Notes under the pieces: generated by a model
Seen by the model: the letters and a program-made list of their open reading frames with translations, nothing else
Database searches by the model: none
What the model was told of the DNA's origin: nothing
Shown: piece by piece, positions 35,641 to 47,344 of the stretch
Layout of the letters: each line of letters starts with the position of its first letter
Numbering within the stretch: the first letter of the stretch is position 1
Translations under genes and position numbers: made by a program
NCBI GenBank assembly: GCA_033065855.1
Contig: JAVXUO010000888.1
Coordinates: 332,073-396,072 of the forward strand
Source of the DNA: Escallonia rubra
Taxonomy: Eukaryota > Streptophyta > Magnoliopsida > Escalloniales > Escalloniaceae
Reading direction: 5' to 3'
Length of the DNA: 64,000 bases

Positions 35641-36820
35641 AACACAAAATGAGTGGGAAGAAAGAAAAAAAAAAGGCATAATTAGGAATAGAACTCTAGC
35701 AGTGGTCCTAATTAATGTGATTGGTGGGTAACCCAGCCTAATTAGGAGAAAAGATTTGTTCCTTATTATTTTGTCTTCAGTTTCTAATTGTTTACACTAC
35801 AAGAAAACAAAAAAAGGAGTCGGCTTTGAATGGTTGCTTTTGCTGAAGAAATTTATGCATGGAATGGGTAAATGCTGCTAAAAGTATCTCCTACTAGCAA
35901 CATTATCCCAGGCAACAACTTACTGAGAGAGTTTTAACTGAAATGTTGTCTTGTTTCCTAATTTTGAGTGTACCGCTGTGATAACATGTGCCTAAGCGTG
36001 AAAACCCCTGGCTTCTACTAAGAAAAGTGTCACCCCCTAATTTTTGCATCATATATATGACATTGACTCTTACCTTGAATTGGCTGGTCTGGCATGCAAA
36101 AACCTTAGAATTGAACTTACTGATTAATTTTTGTGACAGAAAGGTATAACGCATTCCATAAACACCCTAACCGCTATATTGCTGCTTTTAATCAAGGCAA
36201 CAACATTTGACAGGGTAACGTAATCTAACTCTTTTTGATTAGGTATCTATCTTTGCTCCTCTCTTATTCTCCCAATTACTGCAAGTCCATATATGTACAA
36301 AGATCAACAAAAGTAACTAAAATATATGAAGAATCTTTTTGAGGCTTAAGATGACCTCAATTCAACGTTGTGGATGTTTGCAATTTTTCGATTTAGAAAC
36401 CGATGTGTTAAGCAAACTTTCTCCAACCTTTTTCCTGTTACTCACAGTTGTCAATATCTTTAGTGGTACTTCTGGCGACTTGTAGATCACTGCACAAAAT
36501 TATTCAAATTACTTTTTGCCTCAAAATGTCCGGCAAGCAAAGCCACCAATGATCGAACTTTAGGGATGATCCTTTGTCACTAAATAGGTGGTCGGAGCAA
36601 GATTTAACCCAGCCCGATTAGGAGCAAAAATTTTGTACGTTCATTACTGTGTCTTCAATTTCTATTTTTTTTATTTATACACACATGTTACTCAAGTTTA
36701 CACTAGAAGAAAACAAAGAAAGGGTAAATGCTTTTTCTAATGAAAATTACCTACAGAATGGGTAAATGCTGCTAAAAGTATCTCTTACAAGCAACATGAC
36801 GTGTCTCGCCGTAAACCTTT
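35641..36820. repeat. Unassigned DNA with a diverged direct duplication
   Basis: 35730-35905 and 36605-36800 share the order AACCCAGCC, TTAGGAG, TGTCTTCARTTTCTA, a CACTACAAGAAAAC / CACTAGAAGAAAAC box (35795, 36701) and GAATGGGTAAATGCTGCT, about 880 bp apart. The box resembles a CACTA terminus but no subterminal repeats follow, so no transposon is called. No coding frame recognised. Confidence 0.45.
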
Positions 36821-38690
36821 ACACTAAGTTCACAAAGGATCAGCAAATATCCATATTCTAATTATCAGGGGTTCGGTATTTAAGAAGCAAGAATATCTTG
36901 TTCTTTGGGCATGGTCTTAGACTAAATCTTTTGCTTACTAATTTTGGTCCATTGATTATTTGGTTATTTTTACGTTTTTCAAATTTCTATGCTTATTAAT
37001 TTTGTACCATTCGAAAAGTGAGTTGAACTACAAATGCAATCATAGATTAATTAAATGTTGGTTCACAAGTCAAGATATGAAAAGAATAAGGAGTGACTTA
37101 AACATCTACATCTACATGTACATTGTGTATCCTTGAAACTTGAGTAAAAGAGAAAAAATCAAATGGAAATGGGAGTACTTGTATTGCTACAAATGAGAAC
37201 TTTGTTATGATCACACGTGAGGCATACATAAAGTGGATAGAGATTACATAACACCAAAGCAGTAGATCACAGCAAGAAATATAATTTCTTGGCATACATG
37301 GCTGTCTAAGAAGCATAAGAACATCTAATGTGGAGAAATAAAAAGATAGAAAGCCTAAGAACACCAACAATTTTTTTTTGCTTTCCACGTACCAGAGACT
37401 GCAAGTTTTGATATGAACCATACCTTTGCCCACGGCTATATGTATCACCGTGCTAACACACATTTTTAAATAGTGCAGTGAAAGGACGGAAACACCGCTG
37501 GTAAGTCTCGAACAGAGACATTTTTAGAAGAAAGCATCTAAATGATAGTGCTTCCAATATTTGTTTGGCCGACTTTCTCACAAAATTGTACACAGAGTAG
37601 CACCGATACTGCCGATGCTCAGTCCCATCTCTAAAGCATGAAACGCGACCTTCCATTTATTGATCTGGAAGCACAACAACAGACAAATGCAATCAGACGT
37701 AAAATCCCATTATCTTGTAGTGCCGGACCACAAATTTCTCTTCCATGGGGATAAAAAATATGTATGATTGGCAAAAATCTACAAGTGCAACCACAAAATC
37801 TGGGGCATCACATGAACGAATTAAACATAACCTTCTCAGTAAACTGTCTTTAAGACTCTCAACTGGTGTGTGAGTGATGTGCGCGGATCGATGCTCTGCT
37901 TCCTAGTTCTTAAAGTTCCTAAAACTGTATCATTTCAATCATTCAGTTTATTCGTCTCTAAGACTGAAGGTGTTGGCAAAACTGCAGACTCCCAGTTTTT
38001 TGTGTGTGTGTTGGGGTGGGTGGGGGGGTATTTACCAAAATGTGACTAAAGTTGAACCCTTCAACAAAAACTATGGTTGCTCAAACGTGCATTAATGTTG
38101 ATCTCTGAACATAATGTTTCGGTTTATAAGAGGTTATGGTTTGTGGAAAGAAACTCAGTGGGTGCATTGGCACCCACTCGTCCACAAGCGGATCAGCCCC
38201 TGCCTTCTTGAGGATACAGAGAATTTCCTATTCGAGTCTTCATGCCCCTCGAAAAAAAGAACTTGTGAATATTCAAACCTCTAATATGACAAAAAAATTA
38301 CTATGAACTTGAACAATAGGAAATCACTGCTATAAGTCAAACTTGTTTCCCGGTATAGTGTACATTATTCCATTTCAAGTGTTTTGACTCAGCGAGGTTT
38401 AGTATTTGGTTTCACAGGTTGAAAAGAACTTCTCAAGAGTAACGGTTTAAAATTCAATCAACTTGTAAAATTGGCTAGTACACCAGTAAGGCATGGAGGT
38501 CAAAAGGTAAGGCTCAAAGATCCCAGAAAAGTTAGTGATAAATAGTTAGACATAAATGAGAAATGGTTTGAACGAGGGAAACCTGCTCTGGGAATGGAAA
38601 TAAAGTGAAGTCAATTCATCTGCTGAGGAGATTATAGTCAAGATTTCATCAAAACATCCAATAAGTTGATTTAAAAGAAATAGTTAAAAA
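36821..38690 (-). other. Unassigned DNA, one possible terminal exon
   Basis: After a TGCTTCCAG acceptor (about 37672-37680, minus strand) an open stretch reads INKWKVAFHALEMGLSIGSI and runs to a TGA near 37589; it could be the last exon of a lost or distant gene, but no family was recognised. 37098-37463 (minus) is open over 121 codons with no domain signal. A G-rich run lies at 38012-38028. Confidence 0.25.
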
Positions 38691-38790
38691 GAAGTCACTT
38701 CAAATAAAATCCGTAAGAAGTAGGATTTGTATCTAGATTTCGTAAACAAAAACAAAATAAAAAAATCACCAGCTTAAACATTCTACTTAC

Positions 38791-39875
38791 ATTTACCGGA
38801 GCGAGTGAATTGGCCGTAGAAGGGCTTAGATTAGGAGGGGCCGTGGCCGTAGAAGGGCTTAGATTAGGAGGGGCCGTGGCAAAGTTTTGTACCAATGCAT
38901 TGTAGTTCAAGTTGGTCACTCCACCTGGACCAGGTGATGTAGATGGTGGAGGCCATGGCAAATTGGCAACAGCCGGACTGATAGCAGATGGTGGAGGCAT
39001 TGACCATGATGATTGAAGCAACGATGGTTGAGGCCATGGCATACTGGCTCCATCCTGACCGATTGTGGTAGATGGCTGATACCTTAACTGCGCATCAAAA
39101 TAAATTGTCGTCACCTAATTGGTATTAATCAGCAGATCTGAATGAATTCTTCACACTGATTCTACCTAGCTATGCGAATTTTTGTACTATGGAAGTCTTT
39201 GGACTCTTATGCAACTAAGCTTTTTATGACTCTACTGCTGAAATTCAAATTGTTCCTATGCAAAATTTCTGCGAGGACAGAGCAACACTACAATTAAAAT
39301 TGCAAAAGCGCTACCACAAGTGTCGCTGTAGGTATTTCACAACCAAGAAAAATGCGCTAGGTAATTTTCTCAAAATTTGCAATACGTAAAGTACATCCAT
39401 CAATTACCTGATTCCTATCTGAATTTTTCTTGGCTTCCAGCAGAGTGTAGTTATCCAAGAACCGTGAGGGACCGTAGTTGTGACGATGATAAAAAATATG
39501 GCTGCAGTAACAATCAAGGCAAACAGAATATCCACCATCCGGGCTTTCGAAGCAATCCACGCACGAGAAATATACGTCAACTATAAAGTTACTACAAAGT
39601 TTACAAAACGGCCTTCCACTTTTAACTATATAGTATAGTGTCATGATTTCACAGAAATCCAAGGTCTTATTTCCATCCATGTCGAGTTGATTGAAGAAGT
39701 ACCTGTTACCCATGCAAGAGTAACCCTCTTGTGTCATAAACATCAAGAACTCACGCATATCTATCTTACCATCTCCGTTGCTGTCCATTGTGCGGAAGAA
39801 ATCACGTGCCAACCCCTGAACTTCATCTGATCCAGCCTGGTAATGAGCCATAGCGATGCGTTGCAGCAGCTCCAT
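38791..39875 (-). CDS. EF-hand / ZZ-type zinc finger protein (copy D, complete)
   Basis: Likely a calcium-responsive adaptor. ATG 39875 opens MELLQRIAMAHYQ. Exon 1 (39875-39408, exactly 156 codons) holds two EF-hand loops, DSNGDGKIDMRE (residues 31-42) and DMDGNKTLDFCE (65-76), both with full ligand sets, and a ZZ finger with Cys 91, 94, 105, 108, 119, 122 and His 130, 132. A GTAATT donor ends it. The tail exon starts at 39114 or, with the next acceptor, 39087, stays in phase and is rich in Pro and Ser with an 11-residue repeat (ATAPPNLSPST twice). It ends at a GTAAGT donor (38790-38785) or reads on to a stop at 38695; a third short exon near 38580 is possible. If intron 1 is retained the protein ends at 39357 (172 residues). 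No stop or frameshift: the only member that looks functional. Confidence 0.85.
38813..38880 (-). repeat. 33-bp tandem duplication in the tail exon of copy D
   Basis: GGGGCCGTGGC with CCGTAGAAGGGCTTAGATTA occurs twice, giving the doubled ATAPPNLSPST motif. The unit is a multiple of three so the frame is kept. Copy A has a single, diverged version. Confidence 0.85.
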
Positions 39876-39920
39876 GGATGCAAAAGGATTGGTGGGATGG
39901 AGTTGTTGGTGTAGACTTAG

Positions 39921-39929
39921 CTATATATG
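39921..39929 (-). promoter_or_regulatory. Putative TATA box of copy D
   Basis: ACATATATAG on the minus strand, 46-54 bp upstream of the ATG at 39875, implying a very short 5' leader of about 20 nt. Copy B has a TATA-like box at the same relative place. Confidence 0.45.
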
Positions 39930-40350
39930 TTCTCTTAATATGGATATACAGCCGGTGTTGACATCAAAAGCCAATGCAAAGTTGTGTTATTGTAATGGTA
40001 CAGATTGGTCGCACATCTATATATCACTCGTGGTTTTCTATAACCTAAATGCTCCACTTGATGCGTTCCTTGGAGAAGCTTGGAAGAGTCAACCTTGAGG
40101 GCTATAAGAACATCCTAGCAAGTATCTCTATAGCATCGCCACCTCATACGAACATCCTAGTTGTTGTATGTCCTAATTACTGAAAGACCAAAGCTAAGTC
40201 AATGCAAAGTTCTGGTTTTAAAATCCTTATAAACACTATTAACAACGATTTTTTATTGCTAATAATGAGGTTGGAGCTCTCTTGGAAAAATTATAGGTGG
40301 GCTGAAACCAAACCTGTTTGTCCACTATACTATAGTTAAAAATGCAGGCA
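39930..40350 (-). repeat. Upstream flank of copy D, reduced relative to B and C
   Basis: Pieces match the copy B and C flanks (CGCACATCTATAT; CTCCACTTGATGCG; GAAGAGTCAACCTTGAGG; ACTATTAACAACGATTTTT; GCATTAC) but in shorter form and with gaps. The match ends at about 40350, the border with CACTA DNA. Confidence 0.7.
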
Positions 40351-40497
40351 TTACTATATCAAAAAAAACATCCAAGAAAACTACTGACGAGTCCACCTCA
40401 ACAGGCTGCTCCGAAGACGAGTTACTTCCACCGTGACCTCCATCAGCTGGAGCAGATACAACACGACTACGACCTCGAGCAGCACAAGAGCGTTGCA
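40351..40497 (-). pseudogene. Second CACTA gene (TNP1-like), first exon only
   Basis: Downstream of TNP2, ATG at 40497 opens MQRSCAARGRSR followed by a Ser/Gly-rich stretch (SAPADGGHGGSNSSSEQP), the usual low-complexity start of the accessory gene in this position. It is cut by the truncation of the element at about 40350. Confidence 0.5.
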
Positions 40498-40703
40498 TAA
40501 CTGCAAAAGATACTATATAACAATAATTGTTTATGTAAAGAAAACTAAATATGGCAATACATAATATTTCACTACAATAGTTGGTAGAAATGATATATCT
40601 TTCAAGACGAAGTGAAAGATTGTCAATGATACAAATTAATGCCAAATCCAAACAAAACATCCAAACACCAAATCAGTTGATAATAAAAACAAAAAATCAA
40701 CTA

Positions 40704-43700
40704 TTAATCGTTATCGCTACTGGACAAGTCTACTTCTTCATCGTCGTCTTCTTCTTCTTCACCACTATCATCAGCCCCGTCCTCGTCCCCGTCCTCGTCC
40801 TCATCCCCGTCGTCCTCGTCTTCATCTTCATAAAATTCCACATTTTCAGCATTCCGGTGATTGTCTATGATTGCTACAGCTCGAAGGTCATCAACATCAA
40901 CTTCCTCTCCCATTTGGTCTTCCGGCAAATCTATTGTTTGAAGAGGTATGTCATCTGTGTCATCGTCAACTAGAATAGGTACCACAACAGGAGTAACGTC
41001 CTCTTGATAAGTCTCAAGCACATCTTCTTGGTAGTTGCCAACTGCTAATTTTTTGGTCTTGATAACTGTACACCAATTAGAATTCTTTTTCGATACACTT
41101 TCTGCATAAAACACTTGTGAAGCTTGATTAGCAAACACAAAAGGTTCATTTGATCCTAGTCTTGATTTGAGATTGACGTCTATTATCCCATGGCGACTAA
41201 CACGCACTCCAGCTCTAGATGTGATATCAAACCAATGACATTTGAACATTGCTAGTTGATTTCTACTACCCATATAATCTAACTCAACAACCTCATCCAA
41301 TTGCCCATAGAAATCAAGGCAATTGTCATTATAACAATCTCCATTGACTAAAACTCCGCTATTTTGAGTTTGCTTAATCAAGTCAATATCTACCGTGTTA
41401 AACCTAAATCCATTCACGATGTAACCTTTGTAGCATCTAACCAATCTACTAGGGCCGCAAGCAAGTTCTTTGAAACGAATATCCACCGCTTGATCAACCT
41501 TGTCAACCTATTGCAACAATGTCCAATAGAATAGTATTATGTTAGTCGTATAACGGTAGTAATTAGACAACTATGATCTACTTTTTGAACTTACACGTTG
41601 CTTGAACCATGCAATGAACTCGTTGTTACGCAACTCTTCAAGTTCTTTATTAGAGATTGTAGAATTGGCAAGTCGTGCTTCGTTATCGAATTCACTGTAA
41701 ATAAGCTAAGTATGTTATCCTATTAAGTAACATAAAAAACAAGCCAATATGCATAACTACTTACTTGATAAAAGAGATGACCTCGTTACAATTGAGAAGT
41801 ACGTATAACGATGCGGCATCATATTCCTCATCACTTATCCATCGGGTAGTGTAAGATCCAAAAGGACGACCCGAATGTGTGAATATGGATAAACGTCCTT
41901 CCGAATCTGTGTCAACAGCATCCTCATTTCTATATAATCGGTTTATCCTTGTTTCAACTCCAGACTCAAAATAAAGAGAAGAGAAGTTCACAAGTTCTTC
42001 TATTATGTAGGCCTCTGCAATTGAACCTTCTACTCGAGCTTTATTGCGAACCTTTTTCTTTAATCCAAACATAAACCTAAAGGATACCGAATGAGTTTTA
42101 GAATCAAAGTATATTAAAAACAATTTAAGTCATACGAGAGTAGATCGCATAAATATTACCTCTCGAATGGATACATCCATCGATACTGCACTGGTCCACC
42201 AACCCTAGCTTCGTAGGCCAAGTGAACGGGTAAATGCTCCATCGAATCAAAAAAGGACGGAGGCAATATCTTTTCAAGCTTGCATATTGTTTCTATGATA
42301 CTTGTCTCGAAAATCTTCATGTCAGTCTCCCGAAGTGCTACTGAACAAAGATCCCGAAAGAAATGACAAAGTTCCGTCAAGGCATCCATTACTGCCTTAG
42401 GCAAAAAGTCACGAAAGGCAATAGGAATGAGCCTTTGCATGAACACGTGACAGTCATGACTCTTCATCCCATAAAACTTACACTCTGAAAGGTTACAACA
42501 ACGGGATATGTTTGACGCATAACCATCTGGGAGCTTCAACTTTTTAACCCACTCGCACACTTGTTGTATTTGCTTCTTGTCCAAGGTATAAGATGCTTTT
42601 GGCAATATCGTCTTACCATTGATCATTTTTGGATGTAATTCCGGCCTTATACCCATTTTTTGCAGATCCTTTCTTGCCTTTAAATGATCTTTAGATTTAC
42701 CCTTTACATTCATCACGGTGTTGAATATATTGTCAAAGATGTTTTTCTCAATGTGCATGACATCTAAAGTATGGCGAACTAGGAGTGTCTTCCAATAAGG
42801 TAATTCCCAAAAGATACTTCGTTTCTTCCAATTATGTGTCTTTCCGAAGCCAGGAATCTTTTGTTTAGCAAAACCTTTACCAAAAGGTATAACATCAAGC
42901 TTATTCACATCCTCCCACACTTCATCGCCAGACAAACGATCTTGCTTTATCACACCGCGCTCAACCGTTTTGTCAAACTTGTCCTTCTGTTTTCGAAATG
43001 AATGATTCTCTGGCAACATTTTTCTATGACACCCAAAAAATGAGACCTTACCTCCATATTTCAATGTGAAACCCTGGTTCATGTCCATACCACAAGGGCA
43101 TGCTAACTTGCCATGTGTGCTCCACCCTGCAAATATTCCGTATGCAGGAAAGTCATTGACAGTCCACATCACCGCAGCCCGCATTTGGAAATTCTGTTTT
43201 TGAGAGACATCGAAAGTGGAAACTCCAGTATCCCAAAGCATTTTGAGCTCGTCAATCAATGGCCTTAAATAAACATCTATGTCCCTCCCAGGGCTCTTCG
43301 GACCGGGAATAAGAAGTGACAGAAACATATAAGGTTGTTTCATGCACATGTTGGGAGGGAGATTATAGGGGACAACAATTACGGGCCATGTGGAGTAGGG
43401 GGTGCTAGAGTGACCAAATGGATTGAAACCATCAGTCGCTAACCCCAATCTAACATTTCGAACTTCTTGGGCAAAGTTTGGGTGTTTCAGATCAAAGTCC
43501 TTCCATGCCTCTCCGTCAGAGGGGTGTCTCATCACACCGACTTCTTTGGGACGAGTGTTATAGTATGTCATATGTTCAGCTGTCTTTGTTGAATAATACA
43601 GTCTCTGAAGCCTCGGTGTTATCGGAAAGTACCTCAATGTCTTCCAAGCCACGTTCTTCTTACTCCCCTTTCTTGATTTGTACCTCGAATGATCACAAAT

Positions 43701-44411
43701 TGGACACTTCAACTTATCCTTATTTTCCTTCCAAAATAACACACAGTCATTGTTACATGCATCTATCTTTTCATAACCCAACCCGAGTTTCATCACCATT
43801 TTCTTTGTATCATAGTAAGAACCTGGCAACTTCTCACTATCTGGTAGTAGCTCTTTAATAAGCGTTAAAAAACCATCAAATCCTCTATCACTTAGCCCAT
43901 GATCTGACTTCAACTGTAACAGACGTGTCACGGCAGACAACCTGGTGTGCTTCTTTGCACCATCCCATAATGGCTCGTCGGCGTCCCTTAACAACTCGTA
44001 AAACTTCTCAGCTTTCAAGTTAGGCTCTTCTGCAAGATCAATGTCAGGATCGTCATGGTTGTCATCTATGTCAAACTCTGCACGCCCAGCGTCTATTACT
44101 ATATTTCGATATTGTGAAGCATTATCTTGCCCATACCCGGAGGATGAAAAATCAATTGATTCCCCGTGTTGAGTCCATGTTGTGTAGTTACGCATAAATC
44201 CTTTGCGAAAAAGATGCAATTTTACCTCATCACCCTCTCCCCAACGCAATAAGTTACAATCCCTACACGGGCACTTTATCCTTTGATTATCTACAAATGC
44301 TTCGTTCTTAAAGGCAAATTCAAGAAATACTCTCACTCCTTCTCGAAACTCATCACTTAGCCCCCTACGATCATCCAATCTTTTCTCCATCCAACTACGA
44401 TCAACTGACAT
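40704..44411 (-). CDS. CACTA TNP2-like transposase, four exons, open
   Basis: Exons 44411-42160, 42076-41765, 41694-41595 and 41507-40704 have GT..AG borders and sum to 3468 nt, exactly 1156 codons with the stop. Residues 1-75 are the transposase-associated domain with a CPCRDC zinc motif. The Transposase_21 (TNP2) domain spans about 190-620, with zinc-type CPICDH, the conserved LGLATDGFNPFG Asp and a TLDVMHIEKNIFDN segment. DUF4218 follows (about 640-850, across intron 1; YPFER joins the next exon in frame). DUF4216 lies in exon 4 (GYIVNGFRF), ending in a long Asp/Glu tail. TNP2 cuts and joins CACTA ends in the nucleus. No stop or frameshift, unlike every other transposon gene here; it could act on relatives that keep both ends. 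Confidence 0.9.
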
Positions 44412-45240
44412 CCTTGAATTTGGTTCTCAAAGGAACCCGTATACCTTAGTCAAGGATGATGAGGCTTGATGATCCGTACATAGGGAGGACGGATTGAGGA
44501 TTGATCCTCAACTTGTTGTCGTCGAGCACCGTAGTCAGTGCATAACCGTCTTCAAATAATATCTCAGCAGAAACTGGTAATAACCAAAAACTGATAGGTT
44601 TAGAAATATCATGTAATGAAGCTGCAAATGTCTAATAGATGTTCCAACATGGACAAAATTAGTGGTTCACATGTAACATCATTTCAAAGTCAAATCTAAA
44701 AGCAAACTAAAAAGGACTAGCATATCCCCCCAGAATTTATCTCACTACAGCATTGCTCAGCTCTCATTTTAGCATGCTCAATCTAACTGCTATAAATCTA
44801 TGTGAGGATGGTCCCCTGTTTATGGTCCCTGAACTAGCCTCTACATTTTGAAATTGATCATGTAGTTGTAATGCAAAAGACATTATTAGTAAATAAGTTT
44901 GAAAATGAACATGGGATTGTCTAAGTAATAAATGAAAAAAAATCATCCTTTGTCAAACAGTAAAAGGAAACATATATACAGCATAATTAGAACAAAGTCA
45001 ATGTCTTCAATTCGACTTCAACGGATACACAGTGCCCTACCCATTGGAGTTAAACAACAGCAATTAAACAGCATAGCCCACCATTGGGTAGGGGCCTAAT
45101 AAAGTGGATCTAATGAAAGCTCCTTCCCTGACCAAAATTCTTGATTGAGTTCGAGCTGAGTGGCTAGTGCCCCTCGCTTTGTGATGTCTTAATGGAAAAA
45201 AAGCTGAGAGCTTGCTAACCTAATACGGCATTTGCTCTGT
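44412..45240 (-). other. CACTA 5' untranslated/intronic region before TNP2
   Basis: No coding frame recognised. The DNA between the TNP2 start and the captured exons probably includes the leader and an intron of the transposase transcript. Confidence 0.4.
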
Positions 45241-45247
45241 TTTGCAG

Positions 45248-45406
45248 CATTGAAGCTGCTTGTGCTGCACATCCTACTGCTGATGTTTTCATAAACTTTG
45301 CATCATATAGAAGGTGAGTTCTCTTTTAGTAGCATCCTGGTGGACAGAGGTATCAATTTTCTACCACATATTGATTATATATTGGTAATTTTGCAGTGCT
45401 GCTGCC
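45248..45406 (+). pseudogene. Captured ATP-citrate lyase beta-subunit (ACLB) exon fragment
   Basis: After TTTTGCAG, exon 45248-45313 reads IEAACAAHPTADVFINFASY and ends at an AGGTGAGT donor; the next exon starts after TTTTGCAG at 45397 and, joined across the intron, gives Ser-Ala-Ala-Ala, as in ACLB (FASFRSAAA). ACLB homology stops at 45406. ACLB belongs to the cytosolic enzyme that makes acetyl-CoA from citrate. The fragment lies inside the CACTA element on the opposite strand to the transposase, keeps its intron, and so was captured as genomic DNA. Confidence 0.8.
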
Positions 45407-46148
45407 AAACATACTCAACATTAGTAATGATTCATCTGATTCTGCCTCATCAGACATTTCGAGTCAGAATTCTTTCTCTAGAAGCACATCAAGCAAAAAA
45501 ACACCACTTGGAGGAGATTTTTTCTCTTCCACAAGGCATGCCACAGAAAAGGCCAAACTGCCCCTCAGAGACAAGGGAGTGTAATTGTAGCAAACCTCCA
45601 AAGGCACCCTTAGTAGAGAGTTCCCAGTTCCAAGGGTCTTGAGGACTGGAAGTTTCAATTATGCTAGAAAGATTAGTTAAGTGATCTCATTCGCAATCCT
45701 AGAACTTCCTTCTAAAAAGGGGAACCCGTGACCCATCATTTCCTCAAGTGGGAAAGAACAGAGAAACAGCAGAAACTTTATCCCACCGCAATCCTTTTAC
45801 TGAACCTGGGTTTGGAGACTGAACTAATAGCTCTTGCATTTCCTTATTTTGTGGGAACCGCAAGTTCTATAGAGGTAATTATGTAGCTATTTACTCGATG
45901 CAAATAAAAGGTTCCAAACCTCACTTGCTGCATTTTGTTGTGCCTTCTGCTCGAAGTCTAAACTTTTGCCTTGTGCTTGTGTAATTTTACTCACAGGTTT
46001 ATAGACAGGGAGAATGAACTTAGACAGTCAAAACCACCAAACCCGCAACCACCGCAGAGAGCACCATTGGATCCCTGGACAAGATCCCGTCTTAGCAGGC
46101 AGCTTGCACCTCCTAAAGAGGATAAGAGCTCCGAGTCCGATAATTGAA
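45407..46148 (+). pseudogene. Captured exons of an unrecognised host gene (C-terminal part)
   Basis: 45397-45585 is open in a frame rich in Ser (SNDSSDSASSDISSQNSFSR) with a KKTPLGGDFF motif. A TCACAG acceptor at 45991-45996 precedes 45997-46148, an open exon with a PPNPQPPQRAPLDPWTRSRL segment, a KEDKSSES tail and a TGA stop. Codon-like composition, splice sites and a clean stop suggest real exons of one plant gene joined to the ACLB piece. I do not recognise the family. Confidence 0.45.
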
Positions 46149-46960
46149 ACATGCTACTGTAGTACAAAGATTTTTTACTTTGGTTTTCCCTTTGGCTTGT
46201 ATGTCAAACGATCAAGACTGAAGTACTAAAAGGGTTAAAGCAGGAAAGTATGGAATGACTGAAAAAGTATTAGTGACGCAATTTTGATGTTTTTGTGCTT
46301 GAAATATATAAAGAAACGGCCGTTTTCTCTTTCTGAAGGGCCATTGGGAGTTTCAAGCTAAATGTTCAAATTGTACATTTGGAATAGTTGCATGTGACTG
46401 GTTACTGCATATGCAGGTGTATGCATACCATTTGAAGGAAGTTGTTCAAACAGACTGGTCTTTGTCGTCTTGGTTTACACTGGTCTTTATAGATAATAGA
46501 CTGGGCGACTCCAACCCGATTCGAAACGCACAGCGTCATCAACTACGTACAAAACCCTGTCCTTTCAAGGGGAAAAAAAATCACACTCCAAACACGCTTC
46601 CATCCCCAATCATACACCTAGTTGCCTATGCAAACCAAATTAAAATCAATATGTACTCTACGATTCAACAAAATCGGAATTTTCACTACTCGAACAATCA
46701 GTAAGCATCCGTTCACACTAATCAAACAACCCCTCCCAAAACTGATCAGAAAAACGTCAAAATTTCCGACAGGTAACAAAACTTCATAAAAATAACTCGA
46801 ACAAGCAAGCAATGCATGCTCAAACGATTGCATTGCTTGAGCAACAATGGTTAATTAACTTTGTATCTACTGTCTGAAACCCTAACGATTGAAATAAGAC
46901 CCAAACGATTGAAATAAGAACCCTAATTTGATTATACCAAAAATCAAAACCCTAACAGTC
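46149..46960. other. Rest of the CACTA 5' region
   Basis: No gene recognised. CCCTAA-containing pieces (GAAACCCTAACG, AACCCTAATTTG) at 46875-46955 resemble a plant 5' leader on the plus strand and could be further captured sequence. Confidence 0.3.
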
Positions 46961-47049
46961 AGTGAGAACAAAACGGTTCAAGCTTAAAGAATTTCCATCA
47001 GTGACTAAGAGGGCTTCGCACATACCTTCAGAGTGGGACGGTTGGTGGC

Positions 47050-47210
47050 GCGAAGGTTGCCTCCACAACGGCGACGGGGGTGGGAGGGATGGAGGTGCGA
47101 AGGCTGCCTCCACAACGGTGACGGGGGTGGGAGGGATGGAGGTGCGAAGGCTGCCTCCACAACGGCGTCGGGGGTGGGAGGGATGGAGGTGCGAAGGCTG
47201 CCGCCACAAT
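47050..47210 (+). repeat. 47-bp minisatellite in the CACTA 5' region
   Basis: GCGAAGGCTGCCTCCACAAC plus CGGGGGTGGGAGGGATGG units start at 47050, 47097, 47144 and 47191 with a constant 47-bp offset, about 3.5 copies. Neighbouring copies are nearly identical. The period is not a multiple of three, so each unit shifts frame; coding is unlikely. Confidence 0.95.
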
Positions 47211-47344
47211 TTCTCTTCTGTTCGATCTGTTCTGTTCTAATGTTTTGGCCGAAACGAATTCAGTTTTTCTCTTTGTTTCTTATGTATGTTTTCTATTTTT
47301 TAATAATTAGTAAATGCCTTTTTCTGTTATTAAAAATTGAAATA

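Noticed and set aside
35795..35812. CACTACAAGAAAAC as another CACTA terminus
   Set aside because: No subterminal repeats follow and the diverged copy at 36701 lies in a longer direct duplication; motif alone is not enough.
37098..37463. 121-codon minus-strand frame, hydrophobic
   Set aside because: No homology recognised and AT-rich composition; could be chance.
40581..40973. Plus-strand hydrophobic frame that looks like a membrane protein
   Set aside because: It is the antisense of the Asp/Glu-rich tail of the transposase, which reads as Val/Ile/Phe on the other strand.
43478..43858. Plus-strand frame of 126 codons
   Set aside because: Antisense shadow of the TNP2 transposase exon 1.
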